From NCBI GenBank assembly GCA_002173095.1, contig NHBK01000002.1:62001-126000 (forward strand): a DNA stretch of 64,000 nt, written 5' to 3'. Shown here piece after piece: positions 43,937-52,254 of this stretch. The notes beneath the pieces were generated by a model. The model did no database searches. It was not told the origin of the DNA and was given only the letters and a program-made list of their open reading frames with translations. Every line of letters begins with the position of its first letter. The stretch's first letter is position 1. Both the position numbers and the translations under genes were made by a program. Source of the DNA: Hyphomonadaceae bacterium TMED5 (GTDB lineage: Bacteria; Pseudomonadota; Alphaproteobacteria; Caulobacterales; Hyphomonadaceae).

Positions 43937-44761
43937 TCAGAAGCCGAACGCAATCCGGACCATGTTTCCGGAGACAAGAATCATCACCACACCGAAAACC
44001 CGACGTAGAGTGGTCGCGTCCAGTCTGTGGGCAAGGGCTGCGCCAACTGGTGCTAGACTGGTTGTCATAATGCCGATGATCAGAATGGCAGGCACATTCA
44101 GATAGCCAAGTGAGAAGGGGGCGCGGCCATCCAGCCCCCAGCCCGTAACGGCATAGCCAATGGCGGCCGGAAAGCCGATGGCTGCGCCAAAGGTCGCCGC
44201 TGTGCCAACCGCGCGGTGCACGGTATAGCCGCAAAGCGTCATCAGCGTGACGCCGAACACGCCGCCGCCAATACCCATAATGCCAGACAGCGCCCCAAGC
44301 CCGCCAGCAAGCCCGACACGGGGCAGGCCGGTTGGCAGGCTGTCGCGAAGCTTCCAGCTTGGGCGGCCCATAATGAATTGAAGCGCGACCAAAAGCAGAA
44401 TGATGCCGAAAATGGCTCGCATGCCCGGGCCTGGAAGGAAGCCGGCAATCAGTGCACCCAGCACAGACCCTGCCATAATCCAGGGCACCCAGCCTTTGAC
44501 GACCTCCATATCCACCGCGCCGCGTTTGTGGTGGGCCATGGCCGACCGGATAGACGTCGCAACAATAGTCGCGAGCGAACAGCCGACGGCTGCGTGCATG
44601 GAGGTTTCGGTGAAGCCCAGCTGATCAAAGACAAAAGCCAGCACGGGTACGATCACGACGCCGCCGCCAATGCCAAACAGGCCAGCGATCAGGCCAGCAA
44701 ACGTGCCGGCAGCAATAAGTGCGAGAAGAAGCGGGCCATAGGCGGCGATGAATTCAGTCAT
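43937..44761 (-). CDS. TSUP family (TauE/SafE) membrane permease
   Basis: A 274-residue membrane protein with about eight helices. The two TSUP repeats begin GLIAGLFGIGGGVVIVPVLA and GGLGALSGIMGIGGGVFGVT; both carry the GIGGG turn. Members export sulfite, sulfonates or other organo-anions; the specific substrate cannot be read from sequence. It is convergent with the retropepsin-like gene and upstream of nothing on its strand. Confidence 0.93.
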   Translation of the reverse strand: MTEFIAAYGPLLLALIAAGTFAGLIAGLFGIGGGVVIVPVLAFVFDQLGFTETSMHAAVGCSLATIVATSIRSAMAHHKRGAVDMEVVKGWVPWIMAGSVLGALIAGFLPGPGMRAIFGIILLLVALQFIMGRPSWKLRDSLPTGLPRVGLAGGLGALSGIMGIGGGVFGVTLMTLCGYTVHRAVGTAATFGAAIGFPAAIGYAVTGWGLDGRAPFSLGYLNVPAILIIGIMTTSLAPVGAALAHRLDATTLRRVFGVVMILVSGNMVRIAFGF

Positions 44762-44823
44762 GAGGCTTCATTGCAGCGCAGGCCGTCACCAGCAAGAGAA
44801 AACTGGTTCAGCGTGATAACAGC

Positions 44824-45819
44824 TCAGAGAGCTGGCTGAGCATGGCGCGCGACCAGTTCGAGCGCTGCATCAAACACCTCAATGCCAGCCTCTTTGCGAG
44901 GTGCATTCTCTGAGAGATAGCGTCGCCATTGGCGTGCGCCCGGCAGGGTGTTGAAGGCCCCCAGAATATGGCGCGTCATGGCGTGAAGCGGCGTGCCTTT
45001 ATCCAGCTCGGCTGCGAGATACGCGCGATAGGCGCTCATTGCGGAGATCATGTCCGGATGGCGCTGGGGCTTGCCGAAGATGAGCGGGTCGACCTTCAGC
45101 AGGATGGCCGGATCCTGATAGGCTGCACGGCCCAGCATGACTCCGTCCAGATGATCCAAATGAGGCAGGCTGTCTTCAACAGTTGTGAGACCACCATTCA
45201 ATGTGATGATCAGGTCCGGATAGGCGGTTTTCACTTCATGGACGAGGTCATAGTCGAGCGGCGGAATATCCCGGTTCTCCTTTGGCGACAGGCCTTTCAG
45301 CCAGGCTTTTCGGGCATGGACATGAAACACGGTGCAAGCGCTGTTCTTTGAAACCGTCTCCACAAAGCCGAACAGGCGCTCGCGCGGTTCGTCTTCATCG
45401 ACACCAATGCGGTGCTTCACGGTGATTGGAATGCTGACGGCATCCTGCATGGCGGCAAGACAATCTGCCACCAGTTCTGGCTGGCGCATGAGGCAGGCCC
45501 CAAACGCACCGGATTGCACGCGATCTGATGGGCAGCCGCAATTGAGGTTCACCTCATCATAGCCAAAGCCTTCGGCAATGCGGCAAGCTTCAGCCAGTTT
45601 TGTCGGCTCATTTCCGCCAAGCTGCAGAGCCAGCGGATGCTCAACATCAGAATAGCCAATCAGTCGTTCGCGATCGCCATGAATGACCGCGTCGGCTGTC
45701 ACCATTTCAGAATACAGAAGCGCATTGGAAGACAGCTCACGATGGAAGGCCCGGCAATGCCGGTCGGTCCAGTCCATCATGGGCGCAACTGAGAATCTGT
45801 AATGGGTTTTAAGCGACAT
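44824..45819 (-). CDS. dusA: tRNA-dihydrouridine(20/20a) synthase
   Basis: A 331-residue flavoenzyme that reduces uridine to dihydrouridine at D-loop positions 20 and 20a. The start RFSVAPMMDWTDRHCRAFHR is typical of DusA. The active-site Cys lies in NLNCGCPSDRVQSGAFGACL, and the FMN phosphate site in TLNGGLTTVED and MLGRAAYQDP. Full length. It is 62 bases upstream of the TSUP gene on the same strand. Confidence 0.96.
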   Translation of the reverse strand: MSLKTHYRFSVAPMMDWTDRHCRAFHRELSSNALLYSEMVTADAVIHGDRERLIGYSDVEHPLALQLGGNEPTKLAEACRIAEGFGYDEVNLNCGCPSDRVQSGAFGACLMRQPELVADCLAAMQDAVSIPITVKHRIGVDEDEPRERLFGFVETVSKNSACTVFHVHARKAWLKGLSPKENRDIPPLDYDLVHEVKTAYPDLIITLNGGLTTVEDSLPHLDHLDGVMLGRAAYQDPAILLKVDPLIFGKPQRHPDMISAMSAYRAYLAAELDKGTPLHAMTRHILGAFNTLPGARQWRRYLSENAPRKEAGIEVFDAALELVARHAQPAL

Positions 45820-45920
45820 GTTTTCGGGGGCTTGGTTTTATAAATCGCAGGCGATCTGCGCGTGTTTTGACCGCTCTATACAGAAGGTGCGTTTAAGAAT
45901 CAAAAACTGAGCTGACACCG

Positions 45921-45945
45921 GGAACCGGATGCCTTTTCGCGCATT
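45921..45945 (+). promoter_or_regulatory. near-cognate EcfG-type promoter
   Basis: GGAACC at 45921, 16 bases, then CATT at 45942-45945, one base from CGTT. The -10 ends 25 bases before the ATG at 45971. A weaker candidate than the exact matches. Confidence 0.4.
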
Positions 45946-45970
45946 GGAGGAATTAACAAAAGGTTATTCC

Positions 45971-46297
45971 ATGAAACGCCATCTCGGTATCGCAATCGTT
46001 CTGACGCTCGCCGCCGCGCCACTCGCGCAGGCCGAACTTCGTGCGACTGAAATCCAGGACGTGGAAAACCTCTGCCTTCGTGGACTAAACCCCATCCCGG
46101 TCAGCTGGGATGAAGAAACAGGCGCTCAGATTTACGCACTTCAGAGTGTGGATGAATTTGGCAATGCGCAAAGCGCATATCTGATCAGCCAGCAGGAATT
46201 GAATTCAATGCCAGTCTGTGTGGCTGCGCCTGCCGATTTTGCGTCTGAAGGCGGTGAATACCAGACCGCTTCGTTCACGGCGAATGCAGGCGTCTGA
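45971..46297 (+). CDS. hypothetical exported protein
   Basis: A 108-residue protein from the ATG at 45971 (MKRHLGIAIVLTLAAAPLAQ, a clear signal peptide). The frame opens 14 codons earlier but that part overlaps the putative promoter. The mature region has two Cys (ENLCLRGLNP and MPVCVAAP), compatible with a disulfide. No family is recognised. The possible EcfG-type promoter upstream would place it at the left edge of the stress-gene cluster. Confidence 0.65.
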   Translation: MKRHLGIAIVLTLAAAPLAQAELRATEIQDVENLCLRGLNPIPVSWDEETGAQIYALQSVDEFGNAQSAYLISQQELNSMPVCVAAPADFASEGGEYQTASFTANAGV

Positions 46298-46328
46298 TCT
46301 CTCCCTCAGAACAATTCTCTCAATCCGG

Positions 46329-46359
46329 GCCGGGTCACATGTGGTGAGCCGGCTTTTTT
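46329..46359 (+). terminator. intrinsic terminator after the exported protein gene
   Basis: GCCGG-G-TCAC and GTGA-G-CCGGC arms with one internal mismatch, a five-base loop and a run of six or more T. Confidence 0.85.
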
Positions 46360-46401
46360 AATATCTGTAATCGAACGCCACTACCCCAGAGCTCCAGACA
46401 C

Positions 46402-46431
46402 AAAAAAGGCTCCGGAATGCGGAGCCTTTTT
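46402..46431. terminator. intrinsic terminator after the DUF1328 gene
   Basis: AAAAAGGCTCCG and CGGAGCCTTTTT arms around GAATG, with A/T-runs on both sides, 27 bases beyond the DUF1328 stop. It can act in both directions. Confidence 0.88.
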
Positions 46432-46457
46432 ATGAATTTTGGGTTTTCCGCTAAGCG

Positions 46458-46631
46458 TTATAGCGGGCTTCGACCCCTGAGTGCGCGTGCGAGGAATGTC
46501 ACCACGAGCAGTGCGAGGAATACGAAGAACAGAAGCTGTGCGATACCTGCAGAAGCGCCTGCAATACCACCAAAACCGAACGCAGCGGCTACGATAGCCA
46601 GTACAAAAAATGCGAGTGCCCAACCGAGCAT
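46458..46631 (-). CDS. DUF1328 (YtjA-type) small membrane protein
   Basis: A 57-residue protein starting [27 protein letters not shown] lies before the ATG. Two membrane helices with a Gly-rich [17 protein letters not shown] centre and a short basic tail (RALRGRS) match DUF1328. Members are induced by stress in several Proteobacteria but have no known mechanism. A GGAACC-type stress promoter lies upstream, divergent from that of the entericidin gene. Confidence 0.93.
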   Translation of the reverse strand: MLGWALAFFVLAIVAAAFGFGGIAGASAGIAQLLFFVFLALLVVTFLARALRGRSPL

Positions 46632-46679
46632 GATAGTCTCCTTTGGTTGCGACGCTGTCATTGCGTCTATGCCAGTAAC

Positions 46680-46705
46680 AACAAAGGAAATGGGGGAAGG
46701 GTTCC
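46680..46705 (-). promoter_or_regulatory. probable EcfG-type promoter of the DUF1328 gene
   Basis: On the minus strand GGAACC (GGAAC at 46705-46701), 17 bases, then TGTT (46683-46680), one base from CGTT. The -10 ends 48 bases before the ATG. Back to back with the exact promoter at 46741. Confidence 0.5.
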
Positions 46706-46740
46706 GAAATTTTTAACTTGAAAGAGAGAGATTTTTAACG

Positions 46741-46766
46741 GGAACCAGACGGGTATCCCATGCGTT
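46741..46766 (+). promoter_or_regulatory. EcfG-type (general stress) promoter
   Basis: GGAACC at 46741, N17 counted after GGAAC, CGTT at 46763-46766. It is 29 bases before the entericidin ATG. Confidence 0.75.
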
Positions 46767-46795
46767 TTCTCCTCATTGCATCAGAGGAGTTGAAA

Positions 46796-46933
46796 ATGAA
46801 AAACTGGTTGAAATTTATGACGTTCGGTATGGTCGCGCTTATGGTGACAGCTTGCAATACCGTTGAAGGTGTTGGCGAAGATGTTGTCGTTGCGGGCGAT
46901 GCTATTGAAGACGCTGGCGACACGAACGACTAA
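46796..46933 (+). CDS. entericidin A/B family lipoprotein
   Basis: A 45-residue lipoprotein, MKNWLKFMTFGMVALMVTAC, with the lipobox VTAC. The mature part NTVEGVGEDVVVAGDAIEDA is the entericidin hallmark (CNT-x-EG-x-G-x-D). In E. coli the entericidins are a small antidote/toxin lipoprotein pair under stationary-phase control; here there is one gene and no recognised partner. GAGGAG precedes the ATG. The stress promoter directly upstream fits a stationary-phase or stress role. Confidence 0.92.
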   Translation: MKNWLKFMTFGMVALMVTACNTVEGVGEDVVVAGDAIEDAGDTND

Positions 46934-47030
46934 GCGTTCCTTTGTTACGGTCGGCTGGTGCAAGATACGCTCTGGCCAGTCGACTGAGCACCATTTTTTC
47001 TCTCAGAATCCATAATAATAAAGAGGGCTC

Positions 47031-47873
47031 ATGCATTTCTCAGCTATTGTAAACCTGGCATCCGGATCTGTGCCGCCAGAAGGCGACAGACTGCTTCAGG
47101 AAGAAGTTTCCCGGTTAGGTCATAGTGTGGAAGTGCACGTCGTAAACGGAGCAGAGCTCGTTGACGTCTGGGCAAATGTGGATGCTGAGACAAGTGATGG
47201 GGTTATCGCGTGGGGCGGCGATGGGACATTGTCTTTCGTCTTGTCGCGATCTTGCGAAGATGGGCTTCCCGTTCTGCCGCTTCCGGGCGGAACCATGAAT
47301 ATGCTTCCTAAATATATCCACGGTGAAGACACTGAGTGGAAAACCTGCCTCGAACGGGTTTTGGAAAATCCGGAAAAGACCACCATCCCCGGTATCCGCG
47401 TCGGCGAGGAGATGTGCTATGTTGGCGTCCTTGTCGGGCGTCTGACACGACTTGCTCACTCAAGAGAGCATTTGCGATCCGGTGAAATTGGTGAAGCGGT
47501 GCAGGCTCTTGTGCGCAATGATGTGCTCAATCTGAAAACTCGCCTTGAAATCAATGCCGGTCTGGAAGACTGGGATGCGACCGCGATTGGCGTTTTCGTT
47601 CCGGAAAAAACCGGGCGGCCTTTGGAAATTGTCAGCATTGACCCGGATTCGCTGGGCGAGCTGATAGAAACGAGTCTTGATGCGATGTTGCATGATTGGA
47701 AAACCGCGACGGGAGTAGAGCGACATTCCGCACGGCACATTCATATCGGTTTGATTGATGATGGCGCATCGGTGCATGTCGCCATGGATGGCGAGCCGAC
47801 AGAAATTCCCGCACCGTTTGCGATTGATCTCGTAGAACAAGCAGCGCAGGTCTGGAGTGCCGCTGATAAATGA
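47031..47873 (+). CDS. diacylglycerol kinase-family lipid kinase
   Basis: A 280-residue protein with the DAGK catalytic core: WGGDGTLSFVLSRS (GGDGT nucleotide site) and LPGGTMNMLPKYI near the N-terminal third, then a beta-sandwich C-terminal domain. It resembles bacterial YegS/BmrU lipid kinases. The substrate may be diacylglycerol, phosphatidylglycerol or a related lipid. It is translationally coupled (ATGA) to the metallophosphoesterase gene, suggesting a kinase/hydrolase pair working on one envelope pathway. Confidence 0.9.
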   Translation: MHFSAIVNLASGSVPPEGDRLLQEEVSRLGHSVEVHVVNGAELVDVWANVDAETSDGVIAWGGDGTLSFVLSRSCEDGLPVLPLPGGTMNMLPKYIHGEDTEWKTCLERVLENPEKTTIPGIRVGEEMCYVGVLVGRLTRLAHSREHLRSGEIGEAVQALVRNDVLNLKTRLEINAGLEDWDATAIGVFVPEKTGRPLEIVSIDPDSLGELIETSLDAMLHDWKTATGVERHSARHIHIGLIDDGASVHVAMDGEPTEIPAPFAIDLVEQAAQVWSAADK

Positions 47874-48640
47874 TCCGACTAATTCAGCTTGCTGACCTAC
47901 ATTTCGGGCGGGAACATCCGCAGGCCATGCCCGCCGCCATACCCGCAATTGAAAGTTTACACGCAGACGGTCTGATCGTGGCAGGTGACCTGACGCAGCG
48001 CGGTTCCCGTGCAGAGTTCGAGGCTGCGGAGAACTGGTTGTCGCGTCTTTCGCTTCCAAGGATTATTGTGCCAGGCAATCACGATACGCCGCTTCTCAAT
48101 CTATATGCGCGCGTGCATGCGCCTTTTGACCGGTTTCTCGATAGGTTCAGACCTCAATTTGATGACCTTCAGCTAAACAATGTGCGCGTTATGGGGCTGA
48201 ACACGTCGCGTGGTTGGCAGGTGCGTCGTAACTGGGCGGAAGGTTCGGTCAATCTGGAAGATCTTGATGACTGCATTGAACGCGCGGATTCAATAGAAAC
48301 GCCCGTTTCGGCGATTGTGTGTCACCACCCGTTTAAAGCCGTTCCGCGTTCGCCTTTGCAAACGCGGACACGCCGTGGAGACCGCGCGAGCAAACGCCTT
48401 GCCCGAAGCCCGGTAAAAATGTTGCTGACAGGGCATGTGCATCAACCCAGCGTACATCAATGGCGCGAAGGCGATGGTCAGTATCTGGCAATTGGCGCAG
48501 GCACTTTATCTAATCGTCTGCGTGACTGGCCGCCCAGCTTCAATGAAATTCTCATTGATGATGGCCATATTACCGTGAATGCGCACACCTTTTCTGAGGG
48601 GCGCTTTTCGCCCTTTAAAATGGGAAGTTTCAAGGTCTGA
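47870..48640 (+). CDS. metallophosphoesterase
   Basis: A 256-residue calcineurin-like phosphoesterase. Metal-binding motifs run in order: ADLHFG, VAGDLTQRGSRAEF, PGNHDTP, CHHPFK and GHVHQPS. A two-metal hydrolase of phosphomono- or diesters, such as cyclic nucleotides, UDP-diacylglucosamine-like lipids or glycerophosphodiesters. No signal peptide, so cytoplasmic. Four-base overlap with the lipid kinase gene. Confidence 0.92.
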   Translation: MIRLIQLADLHFGREHPQAMPAAIPAIESLHADGLIVAGDLTQRGSRAEFEAAENWLSRLSLPRIIVPGNHDTPLLNLYARVHAPFDRFLDRFRPQFDDLQLNNVRVMGLNTSRGWQVRRNWAEGSVNLEDLDDCIERADSIETPVSAIVCHHPFKAVPRSPLQTRTRRGDRASKRLARSPVKMLLTGHVHQPSVHQWREGDGQYLAIGAGTLSNRLRDWPPSFNEILIDDGHITVNAHTFSEGRFSPFKMGSFKV

Positions 48641-48645
48641 ATCTC

Positions 48646-48670
48646 GGAACCCTGCCTCTCTCTCCGCGTT
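48646..48670 (+). promoter_or_regulatory. EcfG-type (general stress) promoter
   Basis: GGAACC at 48646 with N16 after GGAAC and CGTT at 48667-48670. It is 30 bases before the small lipoprotein ATG and probably serves dps as well. Confidence 0.78.
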
Positions 48671-48700
48671 GATCTGAAGTGATATAACAGGAGAGAAACA

Positions 48701-48850
48701 ATGCTTATTCGATCAATGCTCGTGGCTGGCCTCAGCCTGACTGCACTTGCTGCCTGCGACACCAATGATGGTCCGCTGGAAGAAGCAGGTGAGGATATCG
48801 ATAACGCCGTAGAAGAAACGGCTGATGAGTTTGAAGAAGCGACGGACTAA
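48701..48850 (+). CDS. small acidic lipoprotein, 49 residues
   Basis: MLIRSMLVAGLSLTALAACD gives a lipoprotein signal with lipobox LAAC. The mature part of about 30 residues is strongly acidic (EEAGEDIDNAVEETADEFEE) and helical, resembling the entericidin-like protein at 46796 in size and charge but not in motif. AGGAGAG precedes the ATG. It lies 51 bases upstream of dps without an intervening terminator, so the two are probably one stress-induced transcript. Confidence 0.8.
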   Translation: MLIRSMLVAGLSLTALAACDTNDGPLEEAGEDIDNAVEETADEFEEATD

Positions 48851-48901
48851 GTCCGGCCCGGCTCTCGAACTCTCAGAACTCAGTAAATTAAGGAGATCAT
48901 C

Positions 48902-49408
48902 ATGGCTGTAGAAGCTCTGAAAATCGCAAAACCCGACTTCAACCGTAACACTGGCATCTCGCCGGAAGATCGCGCGGAAATCGCTGAAAAGCTCGGCACT
49001 GTTCTGTCTGATTCCTACATGCTCTTCATCAAGACACAGGGTGTGCACTGGAACGTTACAGGCCCAGTCTTTGTGGGTGTGCATGAGCTGACAGAGAAGC
49101 AGTACACAAACCTGTACAATGCGATTGACGAAATTGCAGAACGCATTCGCGCTCTCGGCCATAAAGCACCGGCGAGCTACACCAAATATGGTGAGCTGTC
49201 TTCCATCAAGGATGAGGACGAGCCGAAAACTGCTGTAGAGATGATCAGAATGCTTACGCGAGATCATGCGACTGCTGTCAAAGGTATGCGCGAAGCTGTC
49301 GAATGGTGTGAAGGCAAAAATGACTTCGTCACCGCCGACATGATGATTGAGCGTATGACCTGGCACGAAGAAGCGATCTGGATGCTTGAATCCATCATCG
49401 CTGAATAA
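48902..49408 (+). CDS. dps: Dps family DNA-protection ferritin
   Basis: A 168-residue ferritin-like protein. The dinuclear ferroxidase signature is HWNVTGPVFVGVHELTEKQY followed by NAIDEIAERIRALG, with residues shared between subunits. Dps forms dodecamers that oxidise and store iron using peroxide and can coat DNA. The N-terminal tail is short and weakly basic, so DNA binding may be modest. AAGGAG precedes the ATG. It is downstream of an EcfG promoter; Dps is a known general stress target in Alphaproteobacteria. Confidence 0.95.
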   Translation: MAVEALKIAKPDFNRNTGISPEDRAEIAEKLGTVLSDSYMLFIKTQGVHWNVTGPVFVGVHELTEKQYTNLYNAIDEIAERIRALGHKAPASYTKYGELSSIKDEDEPKTAVEMIRMLTRDHATAVKGMREAVEWCEGKNDFVTADMMIERMTWHEEAIWMLESIIAE

Positions 49409-49435
49409 GCTTCAGGTCAAAAAGACTAGGCAAAG

Positions 49436-49463
49436 AGCCTCCGGATTTTCCGGGGGCTTTTTT
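49436..49463 (+). terminator. intrinsic terminator after dps
   Basis: AGCCTCCGGA and TCCGGGGGCT arms (one T-G wobble) followed by TTTTTT, 27 bases after the dps stop. Confidence 0.88.
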
Positions 49464-49607
49464 GTATTTGAAATGCCACCGGCGTGCTGGTGGGTATCCC
49501 GTGATCTTCGTCCTGTCCGATCAGATCATACAGCAGCACACAGTAGCGGCGCCGCGTTTATGGGAGGCATCAATGTGTTGAGCACCAGCTCCGCAGCTGA
49601 ATAAGAA

Positions 49608-49637
49608 AAGCCCGCTGACAGATAAATCAGCGGGCTT
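49608..49637. terminator. intrinsic terminator after the sensor kinase gene
   Basis: AAGCCCGCTGA and TCAGCGGGCTT, perfect 11-base arms with an eight-base loop. The kinase gene ends at 49698 on the minus strand, so it lies 60 bases downstream; AAAA before the left arm gives a T-run on the minus strand. The bases between 49463 and 49608 hold no gene that I can support. Confidence 0.8.
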
Positions 49638-49697
49638 CAGCTCTGCAGTGATTTTGAAATGATGCTTCTTGATAGGATAAGAAAACAGGCGTGAGGC

Positions 49698-51398
49698 TCA
49701 AGCGGGTGACGCTTCGCAGTCAGGCACGGTCAGCGTGACAAGGAAGTCCCCATTCTCATCAAAGCCGGATGCGAGTTCGCCTTTCAGCTGTCTTGAGAAT
49801 GCGGTCATAAGTTTAGCGCCAAGGCCGGTGGACTCTGAGCGGCTTTCTTCTGATGAATCTGGTGTATTGCGCACGCTCAGAACAAGCTGTTTTTCGTCGC
49901 CAGTCGTCACACGCTCCAATTTGACCCGGATGCTTCCACCGAATTCGGGACCGTGTTTGATGGCATTTGTAACCGCTTCTACCGCGAAAAGAGCCAGTGG
50001 GATGGCATCATCCGCATCGCGCTCTGCCTCAACAATGTCCCAACTTGCCGAAATGCCCAGATCTTCAATGCCCAAAGCTTCAGACAAGTGATTGAGCAAC
50101 CCTTCCAGAAACGGTTTCAGAGATACAGCTTCCAGTCGGTCATGCTGATAAAGCGTCTGGTGCACGATGGAGAGTGCATCAATTCGGTGTCGGGCTGAGG
50201 CAAGCGCTGACTTGGCACCAGGGTCTGAGACCTGACGACTTTGCAGGTTCAGGAAGCTTGTGACGATCTGAAGATTGTTTTTTACCCGGTGGTGAATTTC
50301 CTTCACCGCCGCGTCGCGTTTTGCCAGAGCATCGCGCAGGGACGCATCCCGGATCTCGATCTTCTCCGCCATCTGGTCGAGTGTGATGGCCAGTTCTTCG
50401 ATTTCTTCCGGTGCGCTCGTGAAGCTTTCGCCAGCGCGAATTCGATACCGGCCCGCGCCATAGATGAAGGTGATACGCTTCAGGCGTGACAGCCATTTCA
50501 GAACCAGGCGGTCGACCGCTACCCATACAGCAGCCAGAACGAGAACGAACGCAAAAAGTGGAAGGCCGATCGCGGTTGCAGGTGCGATCACGAATTCGCT
50601 GAAAATGCCAGGTGAAGGGCGGCTCAAAAGCACATTGAAGCCACCCGCGCCGACACGCTCGATCACGACGTCATGTGTGTGGCCGTCAATATTATGGTCG
50701 GGAAATAGAAGGCTCGTCTCAGATGCATCCAGTTCATCCAGCCAGTCGGATGGGATCTGTTCAAATGTATCGCTGCCGAAGACTTTGCCATCGGACGCGA
50801 CAATCGCGATATCAATATCTTTGTCACGCAGGCGCGAATGAAGGAAACTGGCGAGTTGGTGCGCATTGATTGCGAAGCTGACAGAGCCGTCAAACTGCCC
50901 AAACGCATCGTCAATGCGCTCATGGATCGCAAACAGAAAATCGTGGCTGACCGGGCCATAAAACGCATCTGTGCGAACGGTGCGGGCACCCGAGGCAAGG
51001 CGAAGCCGAACATCGGGAATCGAAACGTTAAAGCCCGGCTCGCCGATGGCGGTACATTGTGCCACGCCTTCATTGTCGAAATGAACAACGTTTGAGAGTG
51101 ATGGAATGACCGTGCTCAGCCGGTCATAAACTATGCCGCATCCATCAAGGCGGATTTCTTCCGCAAAAAAATGGAGATAGCTTTCAGCCGTAGCGAGATT
51201 CTGTTCCAGGTCGTCGATGGCTTCATCGGCTTCATTGGTCAGTTCATCGCGACGCATATCCATGCTCGCCTCAGCATTCATCCAGGCCTGAATGCCCCCC
51301 AGCAGAAAGATCGGCGTGAGAGCAATGGCCAGGGTGAGAAGCAACCTGAGGCGAAGCGAAGATTTTTTCGGTCTGTGAGCTAAGACTGTCTCATTCAC
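49698..51398 (-). CDS. general stress sensor histidine kinase (HisKA_2 type, PhyK-like)
   Basis: A 566-residue membrane kinase. The first helix is near residues 17-37 (LRLLLTLAIALTPIFLLGG). A periplasmic sensing region of about 240 residues and a second helix near 275-300 follow, then a linker and the HisKA_2 dimerisation helix with the phospho-acceptor His in EIHHRVKNNLQIV. The HATPase domain contains VEAVTNAIKHG. This subfamily phosphorylates PhyR-type response regulators. Its start overlaps the ecfG stop by four bases, and a kinase here matches the Caulobacter phyK arrangement. No Cys or PAS-like sensory motif gives away the stimulus. Confidence 0.92.
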   Translation of the reverse strand: MNETVLAHRPKKSSLRLRLLLTLAIALTPIFLLGGIQAWMNAEASMDMRRDELTNEADEAIDDLEQNLATAESYLHFFAEEIRLDGCGIVYDRLSTVIPSLSNVVHFDNEGVAQCTAIGEPGFNVSIPDVRLRLASGARTVRTDAFYGPVSHDFLFAIHERIDDAFGQFDGSVSFAINAHQLASFLHSRLRDKDIDIAIVASDGKVFGSDTFEQIPSDWLDELDASETSLLFPDHNIDGHTHDVVIERVGAGGFNVLLSRPSPGIFSEFVIAPATAIGLPLFAFVLVLAAVWVAVDRLVLKWLSRLKRITFIYGAGRYRIRAGESFTSAPEEIEELAITLDQMAEKIEIRDASLRDALAKRDAAVKEIHHRVKNNLQIVTSFLNLQSRQVSDPGAKSALASARHRIDALSIVHQTLYQHDRLEAVSLKPFLEGLLNHLSEALGIEDLGISASWDIVEAERDADDAIPLALFAVEAVTNAIKHGPEFGGSIRVKLERVTTGDEKQLVLSVRNTPDSSEESRSESTGLGAKLMTAFSRQLKGELASGFDENGDFLVTLTVPDCEASPA

Positions 51399-51976
51399 GC
51401 GGGTGTAGGTCCGGACAATTTGTCAGCCTGAGAAATCAGATCATCGAACACATCGTCAGCAGACATATTTGCATCCGAACTGAAGCCAGCTTCATTTGTT
51501 TCAAGAATGACGGCAAGAGCGTTTCGTGCGCGGTTGACGCGGCTCTTAATGGTGCCCACGGCGCAGCCACAGATTTCTGCGACTTCTTCATATGGCATGC
51601 CACCTGCGCCGACGAGAATGAGTGCTTCTCGCTGATCATCCGGCAAACGGTTCATAGCGTTACGCAGAGCCAGAAGCTCCATGCTTGCTGAGGCATCGTC
51701 ATTTGCGACCAGAGTTGCTTCGGCAACTTCCGGGTCGAGCGGTTGACGGCGCCAGCTGCGGCGCTTTTCCGAATAGAAGGTGTTTCGAAGAATGGTGAAT
51801 GCCCAAGCCTTGAGGTTCGTGCCTTCCTGATAAGATTCCCGAGCCTTCCAGGCCCGGAGCAACGTTTCCTGAGCGAGGTCATCTGCCTGCGTAGCATCAT
51901 TACACAAGTTGCGTGCAAATGCTCGGAGGTGCGGGATAAGCGCGCTTAATTCAGATTTGAATTCTATGCTTTCCAC
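51395..51976 (-). CDS. ecfG: EcfG-type general stress sigma factor
   Basis: A 193-residue ECF sigma factor. Sigma-2 includes FARNLCNDATQADDLAQETL and NLKAWAFTILRNTFYSEKRR; sigma-4 includes LPDDQREALILVGAGGMPYE and VGTIKSRVNRAR. This wording is that of the EcfG group, which recognises GGAAC-N16/17-CGTT promoters. Several such sites surround it. It is held inactive by NepR, encoded immediately upstream (nine bases between), and released when PhyR is phosphorylated. It is coupled to the kinase gene downstream. Confidence 0.96.
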   Translation of the reverse strand: MESIEFKSELSALIPHLRAFARNLCNDATQADDLAQETLLRAWKARESYQEGTNLKAWAFTILRNTFYSEKRRSWRRQPLDPEVAEATLVANDDASASMELLALRNAMNRLPDDQREALILVGAGGMPYEEVAEICGCAVGTIKSRVNRARNALAVILETNEAGFSSDANMSADDVFDDLISQADKLSGPTPA

Positions 51977-51985
51977 GATGACCTC

Positions 51986-52183
51986 TTATTCGCTATCGCC
52001 AGAGGATGCATCGCTGTCGCTTTGCGTGCTCTTTTTTGCCTTCTGATCTGCTTCTTCGAGGAGTTTCAGAAAGTCATCAGGGATTTCTTCCGAAACCACC
52101 TCATCATAGAGTTGACGCAAGTGCTGACCGAGACGACGTTGCCTCGACCTCTGCGCAACCATATTTTCGCGAGGATTTTCCAT
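51986..52183 (-). CDS. nepR: NepR anti-sigma factor
   Basis: A 65-residue protein. The core RLGQHLRQLYDEVVSEEIPD followed by DFLKLLEEAD is the NepR motif (helix LRxxYdxxxxExiPdrfxxLl). It wraps EcfG and blocks it; phosphorylated PhyR mimics the sigma factor and takes NepR away. The C-terminal tail is Ser/Asp-rich and probably disordered. It is the first gene of the nepR-ecfG-kinase unit, divergent from phyR. Confidence 0.96.
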   Translation of the reverse strand: MENPRENMVAQRSRQRRLGQHLRQLYDEVVSEEIPDDFLKLLEEADQKAKKSTQSDSDASSGDSE

Positions 52184-52254
52184 GATTAAAACCTATTACT
52201 CTTGCCCGATTATACGTCCGATAATTGTGGGGACGCGCTGAAATACACTGAAGA

